Of a DNA stretch of 64,000 nt, positions 50,771-63,900 are shown one piece after another (within the stretch, counting starts at the first letter, position 1; each line of letters starts with the position of its first letter). A model generated the notes under the pieces. It ran no database searches and had not been told where the DNA came from. It saw nothing but the letters and a program-made list of their open reading frames with translations. This DNA is from an uncultured Aquimarina sp. (GTDB lineage: Bacteria > Bacteroidota > Bacteroidia > Flavobacteriales > Flavobacteriaceae). The position numbers and the translations under genes were made by a program. The stretch covers positions 620,001 through 684,000 of the forward strand of contig NZ_CANLMP010000002.1 in the NCBI RefSeq assembly GCF_947492405.1, read 5' to 3'.

Positions 50771-52615
50771 TTAAATTTTTACCAGTTTATACCTTTTAGA
50801 TCCACCTTTAAAAGACCTCAATTCAATAAAATAAAGTCCTGCATTTAAAGATTCCACGTTAATAGAGGTTGAATTTTCTTTTCCCAGTTTTATAGATTTA
50901 ACTATCTGACTATTCACACTATAAATCACTATTTCATGAACAGATGCGTCTATCCCATTCATAAAAATGGAATTATTAGCAGGATTTGGATAGTATGAAA
51001 ATGAATCTACTTTAGTTAATCCTGTACTTGATCGGTTCGCACAAGAAGGAGCCTGATTATCATTACTGAAGTATAATGTGAATCCTTCAGTTTTTGATAC
51101 CATTACAAAACTATCTCCATCTCTAGTTATCCAATAAGAACCATCTAATCCAGATATTCCTGAATTGCTAATCGTTACCGAAGGATTTGATTGTCCAAGT
51201 GTATGCGTTAGTTTATTTTTTAGATCTACGTAATAAGAAGGAACCCCATTATTAGTGTTTATTGCAAATTGGTATAATCCGCTGTTAGCTGCATTCCAGT
51301 TAATGGTAAACTTTCTGAAATTACTCATTGAGGGACCATTAGATCCTAACACGTGAACTTCTGTAAAAGAAGTCTTTTCAATATGAGATATACTATTAGA
51401 TATTGGTGTATTAAAAGAGCAACCACTTCCTGTATCTCCATCATCATCATCATTTAAAATTACAACTGTCCTAGAAACCTCTCTGGATAATCCTTCTTGA
51501 TCTTTTTCAAAAGCTCGGGCAGCAATTACATACGTTCCAGCTTCGGTAGGAGTCCAAGATGCACTGTATGGACTTGAGGCATCTGATCTATAATATGCTC
51601 CATCAATTTTGAAATTTACTCGATCAATATCACTATCAGGGTCTGATGCATTTGCTCTCAGCGTAATTGTTTCGCCAAGGCTATAAGTTTCATTATCTAT
51701 TGCTGGTGATGTTAACTCAACTATTGGAGCTTCGTTTTCGTCTTCTCCATCTCCGCCACCATTTCCTCCTGAATCTCCTATTCTAGTTGTAGAAACCTTA
51801 AAATCATCAAAGTAAGCCTCTAGATCTTTGGTGGGTTGAAAAGTCTCATCGCTACCTCCAAAAAAGGTAGACAAATAAATAATATTAAGATGAATATCTC
51901 CTTCATCTGCCTGACGATAATCACCATTATCTGTAATATTTATAGCCAAATCTCCATTTAACCAACCTCTCATAATCCCATCGTTCTGTCCGGGCGTATT
52001 TAACTTATTATACATTTCAACATGGTTCCATTGTCCTTTTTTAAACTTCACTTGATCAGGCTGAGGTTCTCCATTAGGTTCTTCATAAGGATCTGTTAAG
52101 CTCCAATTAATAGATGCATGCCATCCATCCCAAGTAGGTTCCGTATTATAATGCACATAAAACTCAATAAGTCCGTCGTACCTCCACATCAATCGTAGAG
52201 ACATATTCCTTTCTGAAGTTTGATATGCTAAGCCCGGTAATTTACCACCCGCTCGAAATTCAAAATCTTCAGGAAAATAAACCCAATAACTGATGTATAA
52301 TTCGTCATATTCCCCTTCTACATCAAAAGGAACTTTAGTATGCATTCCACTTTGTCCGGTTTTCACTTGACCTTTAGGATATTTAACATCTAGTACCTTA
52401 CCTCGGTTCTCAAAATCAGAAATATGCACTCTTCCCTCATCTGCACCTTTGCAGAATGAAACATTTAAAGCTTCTTTAATTTGATCTCTATTATATTGAC
52501 CAGAAGATAAATGATCAAAATCATTTTGATATACGTAGTTATCCTGAGCAAATAAAAATGAGGAAACACCTAGTAAAACAATTGTAAAACAATTTCTTAT
52601 GTATTTGTAATTCAT
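50771..52615 (-). CDS. Second secreted PL14-like polysaccharide lyase, T9SS tail
   Basis: 614 residues from the ATG at 52613-52615; signal peptide ends at SFLFAQ. The frame extends to 52663, but those codons lie inside the terminator hairpin of the upstream gene, so the shorter start is right. The catalytic domain (about 25-280) shares [41 protein letters not shown] and FDDFKVSTT with the 48496-50727 protein, but the two are well diverged and differ in insert length, so they may prefer different cleavage sites. One Ig-like domain (about 295-385), the 127-residue module (399-525, most divergent copy with the GH5 protein) and a type A tail (YPNP near 541). Confidence 0.75.
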   Translation of the reverse strand: MNYKYIRNCFTIVLLGVSSFLFAQDNYVYQNDFDHLSSGQYNRDQIKEALNVSFCKGADEGRVHISDFENRGKVLDVKYPKGQVKTGQSGMHTKVPFDVEGEYDELYISYWVYFPEDFEFRAGGKLPGLAYQTSERNMSLRLMWRYDGLIEFYVHYNTEPTWDGWHASINWSLTDPYEEPNGEPQPDQVKFKKGQWNHVEMYNKLNTPGQNDGIMRGWLNGDLAINITDNGDYRQADEGDIHLNIIYLSTFFGGSDETFQPTKDLEAYFDDFKVSTTRIGDSGGNGGGDGEDENEAPIVELTSPAIDNETYSLGETITLRANASDPDSDIDRVNFKIDGAYYRSDASSPYSASWTPTEAGTYVIAARAFEKDQEGLSREVSRTVVILNDDDDGDTGSGCSFNTPISNSISHIEKTSFTEVHVLGSNGPSMSNFRKFTINWNAANSGLYQFAINTNNGVPSYYVDLKNKLTHTLGQSNPSVTISNSGISGLDGSYWITRDGDSFVMVSKTEGFTLYFSNDNQAPSCANRSSTGLTKVDSFSYYPNPANNSIFMNGIDASVHEIVIYSVNSQIVKSIKLGKENSTSINVESLNAGLYFIELRSFKGGSKRYKLVKI

Positions 52616-52640
52616 TGTGTGTGTATTTGAATTATTAGAA

Positions 52641-52677
52641 TAATCATCAAGTAGTTTATGCAACTACTTGATGATTA
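52641..52677 (-). terminator. Terminator hairpin after the GH5/beta-helix gene
   Basis: Perfect 16-bp stem TAATCATCAAGTAGTT (52641-52656) and AACTACTTGATGATTA (52662-52677) with a 5-nt loop, 16 nt after the stop at 52694. It lies in the leader of the next gene and fixes that gene's start. Confidence 0.85.
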
Positions 52678-52693
52678 TATTGGCTAAGACAAA

Positions 52694-55600
52694 TTATTGC
52701 TTAGTAAACAATATCGATTTTCTGAATTTTAGTCCTTTTATGATTAGGACATACATGCCTGACTTAAGATTAGAAACATCCAAACCTGTTTCTGTATTTT
52801 CAATAAATTTCTGAAGCACAACTTTTCCTTGCATATCTGCAACTTCTAATGTTGATTTTTCCTGAGCAATACCTATTACATTTAAGATATCATCACTTAC
52901 AGGATTGGGGAACAGTTTAACGGTTGATAATTTATCCTGATCTACAGGCTCTTTATTATCGTTACAATTAGGAGAAGTCGCAGAATTACTGAAATAGATC
53001 GTAAAACCTCCATTCTTAGATATCATAACAAAATTGGCTCCATCCTTTGCAACCCAATAAGATCCGTCCAAACCGTTAAATCCTGAGTTATTAATTGTTA
53101 CTTCTGGATTACTAGTATTAAACTTAGTAGTACTAAAAGGTCTTAGATCAACGTAATAATTAGGAACGCCGTTATTGGTATTCATTGCAAATTGATATAA
53201 CCCATTGTATTGTGGATTCCAATTAATACTGAATTTTCTAAAATTGCTTAAAGAAGGACCTCCGTTTCCTAAAACATGAACTTCAGAATAAGAAACACTG
53301 TCAAATGCTGGTAATGCACTATTAAGCGGCGCGCCAAAGGAGCAGTCATTACCGCCACCTGTATTTTCGCTTTTTACAGTAAGTGTAAAAGTAGTTTCTG
53401 CTGTAGTTCCTTCATTATCTGTAACTACTGCTCTAAACACATGATCACCAACTGCTAAACCAGTTGTCTCTCCTGGATTAGGTGATGTGTTATGACCCCA
53501 TTCGTAAGGATCAAATCTTTCTTGTCTTATAAAACTACCATCAATATAAAGTTTTACATTATCTATAGTCCCATCACTATCAGAGGCATTTACTTTAACA
53601 TAAAGACTACTATATCCTTCATCGACGGTTAAATTACCAGAAGGGGCTGCAAAGGATACTACAGGTGTGTTACCTCCTCCGGTATCACTAGATACAGAAA
53701 CATTTACATTACTAGAAGTTGTAGTCGCTCCATCATTATCTGTTGCCTTAACGGTTAAATTGTAATTACCAGCTTGGGCATTGTTAATTGTGAAAGAATA
53801 AGGAGCATTAGTATCTTCTCCTAATTTCGAGCTTCCTCTAAAAAACTCCACTTTGGTTATCGATCCGTCTGGATCACTGGCACTAGCATTAATCTGAATA
53901 TTTGCTCCTACATCAAAATTAGCACCGTTAGAAGGGGAAGTAATACTTGCAGAAGGATTTTGGTTTCCTCCTCCTGAGCAAGGTACAATATTCCAGCTTG
54001 GACATGATTCTGTTACAAAATTTGTTGTGCCATCGCTTATTGGAAAATCTGGTGAATTCGGATTACGGGTATTATTCCATACATGAATTTCTGATGGATC
54101 TCCTTGTTTTTTTCGGGCAGTTGGGATTTCGTTTGCTCTACTACCTAAATTAAAAGTATTATCAAAAATCGCATTTCTAAAACCGGTATTAAATCCTGTT
54201 CCTCGATCTAAGAAGTCAACTCCTGCATTAAGAATATTAGATCCATCTCGATTAAAAGTATTATTATAAACAAAACCATACGCTCCTTTTAGGTCAATAA
54301 AAGCGTCAGCACTATTTTCTCCAGATAATCCCTGAGCAGAGAAAGTACAATTTCGAATAATTGTGTTTTCTGTTCCTTCTTTTACATCTACTCCTTCAGC
54401 TGTTACATTAGGACCAACTATACAACCCTCTATCGTGTTATTATCACATCTAGGATTGTATTTATTATCAAAAATATTACCTGCTTGTCCAGCACTTTCG
54501 TGCTGTCCTTTATCCGATCCTACATATAAACCTTCTCCGATACCGGGTTTTTTAATTCCTACGTTGTATACTTTACAATTTTTCACCAAATTGTTACTGG
54601 ATCCATCTCTTAAGTGAATTCCTTCTTCTCCTAACTCACGAACCACAACATTATCTATAACACCGTTATTAGCATTATCAAGAACAAGCCCTTTAGAGCC
54701 TTCTTCTAATATTAGATCTTTAAGTATCCAATAATCCCCCAAAATAAACATTACATATCCATCATAATCTCCATTTGTTCCTTTAAGAATTGGAGGGTTC
54801 GAAGGGTTTTGTGCTCTAATTGTGATTGGTTTTGATGCGGTACCGTTTTTATCCGATCCAAATCTAGTTGCCTTGTTACCAAAATTGAATTTATCAGTAG
54901 CGGTATATGTTCCGGGAGCTACTATAATTTCGTCTCCAGGTTGTGCGTTTTGCATTGCGTTTCTAATACAATCTACAGAATTACAGTTGATTGTTCCACT
55001 TGGTCCATCGGGATCACTATCATCCTCTGACCAGTTTTTAATAAGGCCTTTTATATAGTCACCCGTTGGTGTTAACTGATCATTTTTCAATCCATTAATT
55101 CCTTTTCCTAATTCTACTACAGAAGATCTTTCTGCTCTAGTAGGGTCATTATTACTAGGCTTGTCACTAACTGACCAATTAACATGGCTGATATTATTGT
55201 CTTTAAAAAATTGCATCCACCTTTCTGTTTCCGGAATTTCTAAAGCTCCATCACCACTAGCATCTACTGCTCCCCATTCTGTAACAAATAACGCTATACC
55301 ATTATTCATTGCCGTTGTTGCTTTTTGTCTTAAACCATTTCTATGTGTTCCTGAATAAAAATGCAATGTGTATGCTGTGTTATTATCATTTATAGGATTG
55401 TTAGAAGCAATGTCGACATCCTGAGACCAAGTTGGAGAACCTACTATAATTAGGTTATCTGGATCTTCAGATCTAATAGCTGCAATTACAGTTTCTGAGT
55501 AATTTTTTACTGTTGACCAAGATTGATTTATAGGTTCATTGTAGATCTCGTAGATCACATTTGGTTGATTTCCATAGATAGAAGCCATTTCTTTAAAGAA

Positions 55601-56053
55601 ATCTGCAGCTTCAGAGGTATAATCTTCCGCTTCATGGGTGTGCCAATCAATAATTACATAGATTCCTTGATCAATAGCGGCATCAATTATTTTTCTGATT
55701 TTATTTTTTTGCAAATTAGGGCTGTCGATATAACCAGTTCCTCCGTCCCAGTTTTCTTTAACACCCATTGCTGCTCGTATTATGGAGCTATTCCAATTAC
55801 TTACTAGATGCTCAACCGTTTCAGAATCATAAAAATCCGATGTATCTCCTGCATTACTCCAAAAAAGACTGTTTCCAGCAAGGCTCACTTCTTGATTATT
55901 CTTATCAACAATCCTATTCCCCTGCACTTTCAATCGTCCGTGTTTTTGGACGACAGTTTGGGCGGTCCCACTCGCCCAAATAAATAATACCATGGCTAAC
56001 CAAAATAGTTGATTAGCTGAAAAATGTTTCTTGTGTGTGTAGTACATTTTCAT
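52694..56053 (-). CDS. Secreted GH5 endoglucanase fused to a parallel beta-helix, T9SS tail
   Basis: 1119 residues. Signal peptide ends at SGTAQ (about 32). GH5 domain (about 36-340, subfamily 2-like): [10 protein letters not shown], acid/base E173 in [20 protein letters not shown], nucleophile E259 in [14 protein letters not shown] parallel beta-helix follows (about 355-715): [64 protein letters not shown]. Two Ig-like domains (about 720-895), the 127-residue module (904-1030) and a type A tail (FPNP near 1046). GH5_2 enzymes cut beta-1,4-glucan; the beta-helix may be a lyase or a binding domain. The two in one chain suggest a target in which glucan and uronic parts lie together (inference). 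Confidence 0.85.
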   Translation of the reverse strand: MKMYYTHKKHFSANQLFWLAMVLFIWASGTAQTVVQKHGRLKVQGNRIVDKNNQEVSLAGNSLFWSNAGDTSDFYDSETVEHLVSNWNSSIIRAAMGVKENWDGGTGYIDSPNLQKNKIRKIIDAAIDQGIYVIIDWHTHEAEDYTSEAADFFKEMASIYGNQPNVIYEIYNEPINQSWSTVKNYSETVIAAIRSEDPDNLIIVGSPTWSQDVDIASNNPINDNNTAYTLHFYSGTHRNGLRQKATTAMNNGIALFVTEWGAVDASGDGALEIPETERWMQFFKDNNISHVNWSVSDKPSNNDPTRAERSSVVELGKGINGLKNDQLTPTGDYIKGLIKNWSEDDSDPDGPSGTINCNSVDCIRNAMQNAQPGDEIIVAPGTYTATDKFNFGNKATRFGSDKNGTASKPITIRAQNPSNPPILKGTNGDYDGYVMFILGDYWILKDLILEEGSKGLVLDNANNGVIDNVVVRELGEEGIHLRDGSSNNLVKNCKVYNVGIKKPGIGEGLYVGSDKGQHESAGQAGNIFDNKYNPRCDNNTIEGCIVGPNVTAEGVDVKEGTENTIIRNCTFSAQGLSGENSADAFIDLKGAYGFVYNNTFNRDGSNILNAGVDFLDRGTGFNTGFRNAIFDNTFNLGSRANEIPTARKKQGDPSEIHVWNNTRNPNSPDFPISDGTTNFVTESCPSWNIVPCSGGGNQNPSASITSPSNGANFDVGANIQINASASDPDGSITKVEFFRGSSKLGEDTNAPYSFTINNAQAGNYNLTVKATDNDGATTTSSNVNVSVSSDTGGGNTPVVSFAAPSGNLTVDEGYSSLYVKVNASDSDGTIDNVKLYIDGSFIRQERFDPYEWGHNTSPNPGETTGLAVGDHVFRAVVTDNEGTTAETTFTLTVKSENTGGGNDCSFGAPLNSALPAFDSVSYSEVHVLGNGGPSLSNFRKFSINWNPQYNGLYQFAMNTNNGVPNYYVDLRPFSTTKFNTSNPEVTINNSGFNGLDGSYWVAKDGANFVMISKNGGFTIYFSNSATSPNCNDNKEPVDQDKLSTVKLFPNPVSDDILNVIGIAQEKSTLEVADMQGKVVLQKFIENTETGLDVSNLKSGMYVLIIKGLKFRKSILFTKQ

Positions 56054-57067
56054 AATTAAGTTTAATTGTGTGTTATTTTATTATTTTTAAATCAAATGAT
56101 GTATACAACCTAAATAGCAATAGCTATATAAATTTCTATACATAATATTTACCCAAAGAAGATATAGGCTAACTGTTAGTAGCTGATAATTGACAAGCCA
56201 TATCGAGATTAACTCAAAGAAGTTTTATACTCCTTAGGTTAAACTAACATATTCAAGCTGGTCTATAACCATTACTTACGAGCCAGAAATTCTTCTGGTA
56301 CGATCCAATATTTAAAAAATGATATATCTAAATTCCGGAAGGGTGGGAGATAGAATTTAGAAATCGATATTTACTACTTGCTTTTTTTGTTTAATACAGA
56401 TATTTGGTTTCTGGAGCTATTAAAATTCATAGGTTCGTTTTAATTTTTACTTAATATTTAATTTCCCAATTTCTGATTAAAGCCTTTATTTTGTTCTCCA
56501 TTTTTTAATGAAGAAATATGCAAATCTTGTTATTTTACGTCCGAAAAGGGTAGTGATTCAGACGACTTTTTACTAACTAGTTTTATTTGTTTTTAGTATA
56601 TCATACGTTTATAATATTTTAATTTTAGATGATATCCAAACCGTTTTACTTATTCTACTACGATCAAAGAGACTTAACCTACCTTGAAAAGGTTAACGCT
56701 ATTCGTACTATTGTTTGAACAAAAAAATTCACAGTATCAAGATGCGTGTCACCTAAAGTAAAAGTATTATGATTTAGTTAATGTAATATTATAAACAAAT
56801 AAGATTCCTATAATACACTTTTAGGGGTAAATAAATACAACAAACTGTTATTCAGATAATTAAAAAGTTAATAAAAATTAAAAAAAAAGGTATTTACGCA
56901 CAGATTTTACACGGATAACATATCGATCTATCAAAAACACCTTGACACTATTAGTCAATAAATTCAGTAAAATAAAATCTATGTATCCACATCCAAAATT
57001 TGGATTAAATAATAATCTTCAAATTTTGAATTCATTAAATGTATTAAGGATTATAACTATCTAATGA
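56054..57067. other. 1-kb non-coding region between the lyase cluster and the adhesin pair
   Basis: AT-rich with no credible frame on either strand. It must hold the promoter of the GH5/beta-helix gene and the end of the PorP-like transcript. I find no TAnnTTTG element and no strong terminator. A short palindrome ATCCAAAATTTGGAT lies at 56991-57005. It marks the right border of the enzyme cluster. Confidence 0.5.
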
Positions 57068-57982
57068 TTAAAACCCTTCACCTCCTTTATATGTAAGAAT
57101 AAAACCATTGGTATTATTAAAAGGAGTATCACTGCCAAAAGCGGTATAACTATATGCAAAACGCCAATTTTTTAAAAAATAGAGTCCTACTAATCCATTA
57201 AATGATGAACTACTTCGATAACCAGCTCCAACCTCTATTCTATTTTTATAATTTGCGGATACATTAAAATCAAACTGAGCAGGTGCATCTTCTTCAAACT
57301 TAACTAACATACTTGGCTGTATTCTTATTTCTTCAAATCTATTGAGGTATAATCTATAACCTCCATATAAATAGTACGGTGTTTGAATATTTACATTTTG
57401 ATCAGATGCGATATTATCAGAAAACAAATTTTGAACCGAAAATCCAACATAGAGTTTATCATGATTATACAAAACTCCAAAACCAAAGGTTGGAACGGTT
57501 ACATTTACATCATTTTCAAAATTTGGGTCGCCTTGTATATTTAATCTTGTTAGATCTTCATTAAAAAATAGTACTCCTGTAGTAAGACCAAACGATAATA
57601 CATTTGGATTATAATTCCACCATCTTGCTCGATTGTAATTCTCATCTAACAATATTTTATATGCATATGATGCAAAAAGAGTTGTTGCCGATGTTACTCC
57701 AATTTGATCGCTTATAAAACCTCCACTAATCCCAACATTATTATCAAAAACACTTGTGTTAAGAATTCCGGAGAAGGTTCTCGGACTTCCTTCGAATTCA
57801 TTTAGATAACCAAAATTACTTATACTTACTTCTGTTTCTGGAGAGTATCCTGAATGAGCAGGATTAATTAATACTTGATTATAGTAATAATCAGCAAAAA
57901 CCGGTGTTTGTTGAGCTTGTATAGAACTACTATTTAGTGACAAAATTAGTATTGTCAATATTAGATATATATTTTTAGTCAT
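57068..57982 (-). CDS. PorP/SprF family T9SS-associated membrane protein
   Basis: 304 residues with a signal peptide (ends SIQAQ, about residue 24). It has the family opening TPVFADYYYNQVLINPAHSG and repeated beta strands (VGAGYRSSSSFNGLVGLYF) ending in GFILTYKGG, consistent with an outer-membrane beta-barrel. SprF-type proteins help their partner adhesin through type IX secretion to the cell surface. The partner here is the giant protein 4 nt upstream that bears the type B tail, a typical gene pair in gliding flavobacteria. Confidence 0.92.
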   Translation of the reverse strand: MTKNIYLILTILILSLNSSSIQAQQTPVFADYYYNQVLINPAHSGYSPETEVSISNFGYLNEFEGSPRTFSGILNTSVFDNNVGISGGFISDQIGVTSATTLFASYAYKILLDENYNRARWWNYNPNVLSFGLTTGVLFFNEDLTRLNIQGDPNFENDVNVTVPTFGFGVLYNHDKLYVGFSVQNLFSDNIASDQNVNIQTPYYLYGGYRLYLNRFEEIRIQPSMLVKFEEDAPAQFDFNVSANYKNRIEVGAGYRSSSSFNGLVGLYFLKNWRFAYSYTAFGSDTPFNNTNGFILTYKGGEGF

Positions 57983-57986
57983 AAGA

Positions 57987-60900
57987 TTATCGTTTTAAAA
58001 CTAAAAAGCCTTTTAGTTTCTTTAGGGAATTACTTTCGGAGATATTAATAGCAAAGAAATAAGTGCCTTCTGGTAATTGACCTCCTCCTAGATTGGTCAA
58101 ACGGTTAGCATCTCCTCTGAAAACTCTTGATGTATTATTGTAACCAGAAATTTCGAACACCATATCTCCCCAACGATTGTAAATTGATACGGTATTTTCG
58201 GGATAGTTTTCTATACCATCGATTTCCCAAAACTCATTTATTCCATCTCCATCAGGAGAAAACCCATATTTAGTATCATCATCTATTACAATTATTGGAT
58301 TTTCAGTAGTAAAACTTTCTTCAGGACATCCAATAGCATCTCCAACTGTATTGTATGGAATAATAGTTACAAAAATCTCAGTATTCTCTGCTAAATCACT
58401 TGGCAAATTAAAAGTAGTAACATTACCAACATCCTGATTATTGATAATATCGCTTCCACCAGAACTTGTTCCAACTGTTAATCGATATCCTGTAGCATCA
58501 GAAATTGAATTCCAAGTTAAATCTGTATCTACCGTAATATTAGTAGCTCCATTTAATGGAATCGATAAGGTAGTACAACCCGGAATAGTAGCTACTATTT
58601 CGGTAGTAAAACTCTCTTCTGAACATCCAGTAGCATCTCCAACTGTATTGTACGGAATAATGGTTACAAAAATCTCAGTATTCTCTGCTAAATCAGTTGG
58701 CAAATCAAAAGTAGTAACATTGCCAACATCCTGATTATTGATAATATCGCTTCCACCAGAACTTGTACCAACTGTTAATCGATATCCTGTAGCATCAGAA
58801 ATTGAATTCCAACTTAAATCTGTATCTACTGCAATATTAGTAGCACCATTTAATGGAATTGATAAGGTAGTACAACCCGGAATAGTAGCTACTATTTCGG
58901 TAGTAAAACTCTCTTCTGAACATCCAGTAGCATCACCAACGGCATTGTACGGAACAATGGTTACAAAAATCTCAGTATTCTCTGGCAAATCAGTTGGCAA
59001 ATCAAAAGTAGTAACATTGCCAACATCTTGATCATTGATAATATCGCTTCCACCAGAACTTGTTCCAACCGTTAATCGATATCCTGTAGCATCAGAAATT
59101 GTATTCCAAGTTAAATCTGTATCTACTGCAATATTAGTAGCTCCATTTAATGGAATCAATAAGGTAGTACAACTTGGAATCGTTGCAACAGTTTCGGTAG
59201 TAAAACTCTCTTCTGAACATCCAGTAGCATCACCAACGGCATTGTAAGGAACAATGGTTACAAAAATCTCAGTATTCTCTGGCAAATCAGTTGGCAAATC
59301 AAAAGTAGTAACATTGCCAACATCTTGATCATTGATAATATCGCTTCCACCAGAACTTGTTCCAACCGTTAATCGATATCCTGTAGCATCAGAAACTGTA
59401 TTCCAAGTTAAATCTGTATCTACTGCAATATTAGTAGCTCCATTTAATGGAATCAATAAGGCAGTACAACCCGGAATAGTAGCTATAGTTTCTGTAGTAA
59501 AACTCTCTTCTGTACATCCAGTAGCATCACCAACGGCATTGTACGGAATAATGGTAACAAAAACCTCAGTATTCTCTGGCAGGTCACTTGGTAAATCAAA
59601 AGTGGTCACATTGCCAACATCCTGATTATTGATAATATCGCTTCCACCAGAACTTGTACCAACTGTTAATCGATATCCTGTAGCATCAGAAATTGAATTC
59701 CAACTTAAATCTGTTCCTATAGAGATATCAGTAGTTCCATCCAAAGGGATAGATAAAGTGGTACAACTTGGAATCGTCGCTATAGTTTCTGTAGTAAAGC
59801 TCTCTTCTGAACATCCAGTAGCATCTCCAAAACTGTTATAAGGAATAATAGTAACGAATATCTCTGTTCCTTCTGGTAAATCAGTTGGTAAATCAAAAGT
59901 AGTTACATTACCTACATCTTGATCATTTATGATATCTAAACCGCTAGAACTTGTACCAACCGTTAATCGATATCCATCGGAGTTGAAACTACTATTCCAA
60001 GTTATGTTAGTTCCTATAGCTACATTTAAATCTCCATTTAAAGGAGTTAAAAGTGTAGTACAAGCTGGTGGATCGTTTAAAGTGGAATCGCCTGTTCTAA
60101 AACTTTCTTCCATACATACAACAGCATCTCCAACATCATTATAAGGTATTATTGTCACATAAAATGTTCTGTTCTCAATAAGATCTGTAGGGAAATCATA
60201 TATCGTCACATCTCCCACATCTATACTATTGGCTATTTCGATACCTCCTTGAGTAATACCCACTGAAACCAAATAACCAGTTGCTCCATCGACACTATTC
60301 CAACTTAAATTTGTATCTATCGCTACATTAGTTGCTCCATTCAAAGGATCCGAAATCGTAGTACAAGAAGGCACAACAGGAATCAACTCTGTAGTAAAAC
60401 TTTCTTCTGAACATCCAATTGCATTTCCTTCTTCGTTATATGGAGTTATAGTAACAAAGATTTCGGTATCTTCTGGTAAATCATTTGTCAAATCATATGT
60501 GATAACATTTCCAACATCTTCATTATTTAAAATATCATTTCCACCTGTAGACGTACCTATAGTTAAAAAATAACCATCAGCATTGGCAATTGCTTCCCAA
60601 GAAACATCTGTACCTATAACAACATCACTAGTTCCATCCAAAGGAGCTACCAATATTGTACAATCTGGCACCGTAGCAGGATTTGTTGAAAGAGAAAATG
60701 TTTCGGCAACACAACCTGTGGCAATACCTTCGTCATTTCTAGGCTCTATAAGAACTGTTACGCTAGTAGAACCGACAAGTTCATTCGCCGCAAATTCATA
60801 AGATTCTGTTGTAACAGTTGCATTAATTATGGTTCCACTTGGTTGAAGCGTAATCGTAAGCACATATTCAGTTGCATATAGAACTGGTTCCCAAACAAGG

Positions 60901-63900
60901 TTTGTATTTATTGGCACATCTACATCGCCGTTTTCAGGTGATGTTAGCTGTGTACATACTGGTATCGGACAATCTCGAATATCATCTGTAAAAATCCATC
61001 CATAGGTATCAATCATGGATTGTCTTTCATCTATACTATCACAATAAAGCAATGATTCCGCACCTAAATTAATTCCTGAAGTTAGTGCTTGTTCTGACCA
61101 AGCAATTAATGTACTATCATAATTTTCTCTTGTTAGTGCAGTATTATCCAACATATCTAGCATATTGTTAACGCTACTTATATTCCAATCACCAAGAAAC
61201 TGATCAAAAGCAGCTGCATTTTCAAACATAGATTGCATACTAACACTACCTATATTCCACATATTCATTTCCTGATTATAACTACTGGCATTTCTAAACA
61301 TATAATCCATATTCTCAACTCCACTAACTCTCCAACTATTTAATAATTGATTGAAAGAACTAGCTCCATCAAACATATATGCCATCGTATTCACTCCTCT
61401 TACATTCCAACTGCCAATAGTTTCATTAAAAGAGGTTGCACCCTGAAACATTCCTTCCATTGTAGTTACGGAGGCAACATTCCAAGAATCCATTGCTTGG
61501 TTATAAGATGTAGCGTTTCTAAACATTTCTTCCATAGTAGTTACGAAAGAGACATTCCATGTATCTATATTTTGATTAAATGCAGTAGCACCACTAAACA
61601 TTTCTTGCATATTTTGAACCTCTCCTGTATTCCAATCGTCAATTGGTTCATTAAATACAATTGCATCCTTGAACATAGAATCCATATTTGTTACTACTGC
61701 TACATCCCAAGGATTCAAATTCTGATTAAAAGCTGAAGCTCCTTCAAACATCGAAGGCATAAGTGTTACAGAACTCACATTCCAATTATCCAAAGGTTGA
61801 TTGAATGCATTAGCTCTTCTAAACATAGAAGTCATGTTCGCCACAGCACTTACATTCCAAGCATTTAATGGTTGATTGAATGCTTGGGCATTTTGGAAAG
61901 TAGAAACCATACTTACTACAGAGTTCACGTCCCAATTATTAAGTGGTTGATTAAATGCTATAGCATCCTCAAACATAGACTGCATAGTAATTACATTAGT
62001 CACATTCCAAGAATTTATATCTTGATTAAATACAGAAGCTTCATGAAACATTTCCGACATATCCGTAACATTTCCAACATCCCAATTATCTAACGGCTGA
62101 TCGAACCTAGGACAATATGCAAACATTTCTCTCATATCAGTAACATTGCTTACATCCCAATTGCTTAAAGAAGCATTAAATTCCATGTCCAGGAAAAAAC
62201 CATTAAACATTTCTGCCATATTGGTTACACTACTAACATCCCAAGCATTTAAGGATTGATCAAAAACCAATGCTCTTTTAAACATTGCAATCATATTAGT
62301 TACATTACTAACATCCCACGAATCCATAGGAGAATTATAAAGTCGAGCACCTTCAAACATTGACGCCATATTTGTTACGGACGAAACATCCCAACCATTA
62401 ATATTTTGAGTAAAACTACTTGCGGATCTAAACATACTTGACATAAGCTCTACATTAGATGTATTCCAAGTATCCAAAGGTTGATTAAAACTACTCGCAG
62501 CAGAAAACATTCTAGACATATCGATAACATTATCTACAACCCAATTGTCTAATGGTTGATTAAAAGCAGTTGTACGATTAAAAAGACCACTCATGTCAGT
62601 TACATTACTCACATCCCAATCATTAATATTTGCATTAAATAAAACAGCCCCATCAAACATCTCGTTCATACTTGTCACCTGTGATAAATTAGGTATGTCG
62701 GTTGCATTGTAAATCATATTCTCACAATCATTACAGGCCTTTTCCATAGATAAGTATTCGAATGTTCCCCATCGATCAATAGAAAGTACTTTTTCGCCAT
62801 CTCCAAAAACTCCAAAATAAGGATTAGGGAACTCTCCAATAATAGCTACATTATATATTCCAGGAACATCATAAGTATGGATAATATCAGAAGTTACATT
62901 ATTATCATATTCTCCATCTCCCCAATCTATGTTTATATTATAGGTGAAATCATTATTTGTTTCTACTTCAAATTGATTTATGGGTGTTGTAGCAAAACCA
63001 TCTATTCGGGTATCAATCTGTATTCTATATGCATCAGGGTTATTTTGCCAAGAGGATACTACAGAAAAACTTATTTCATCACAGTTTTCTGCAGGTCCTT
63101 CAGCATTATAGGGAACTACGGTGATGTATACAACATCTCCATCCAGAAATTCATTGGTAAATGTGATACGAGTAACATTTCCGACATCTTCATTGTCATA
63201 AATTACTTGTGTAGCACCACCGTTTTCTCTTCGTAAACTTACTAGATAACCCGTTGCTTGCGGTGCAGCGTTCCATACAATATCAGAATTTGCCGGCACT
63301 CCTGTTGCTCCATCTAAAGGAGAGATCATTTCAGTACAAAAAACATTAGTACAATTAACAATATCACCCGTAATAGTCCAGTTAAAATTATCTATTAGTT
63401 CTTGTCTAGCAATTCTACCATCACAATAGCGAATGTTTAAGGCTCCCAAAGAAACATTTGATTGTACTGTCTGAGATGACCATCCTATCAAGATATTATC
63501 ATAATTTTCTTGAGACAAACCAGAAGTAGACAACATATTCACCATTTGCGTAACAGCTGTAATATTCCAGGAAGCTAAGTTTCGATCAAATATTTGGGCT
63601 CCACTAAACATTTGACTCATATTCACTACGTTTTCAGTATTCCAATTTGTAATATCCTGATTAAAATTAATTGCTCCACTAAACATTCCCGATGTATTCG
63701 TGACACTTGATACATCCCAATTGTTTAAAGGTTGATCATAAACTGCATTACTTGTAAACATCGCAGACATATTTACAACATTAGACATATCCCAATCATT
63801 AATATTTTGATTAAATGCAGACCAACCAAACATACCTGAAACATTAACAACAGCGGATGTATTCCATTGATCCAAGGGCTGATTAAATGGTGTAGTAAAA

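Noticed and set aside
52616..52663. Earlier start for the second PL14-like gene
   Set aside because: These codons lie within the terminator stem of the upstream gene, and the signal peptide starts at the ATG at 52613-52615.
58441..59841. Series of similar plus-strand frames with 297-bp spacing
   Set aside because: They are antisense shadows of the tandem FN3-like repeats of the adhesin.
61140..62680. Regular 75-bp periodicity that could suggest a CRISPR array
   Set aside because: The units are coding, diverged at DNA level, lack identical repeats with unique spacers, and translate to DUF285 leucine-rich repeats.
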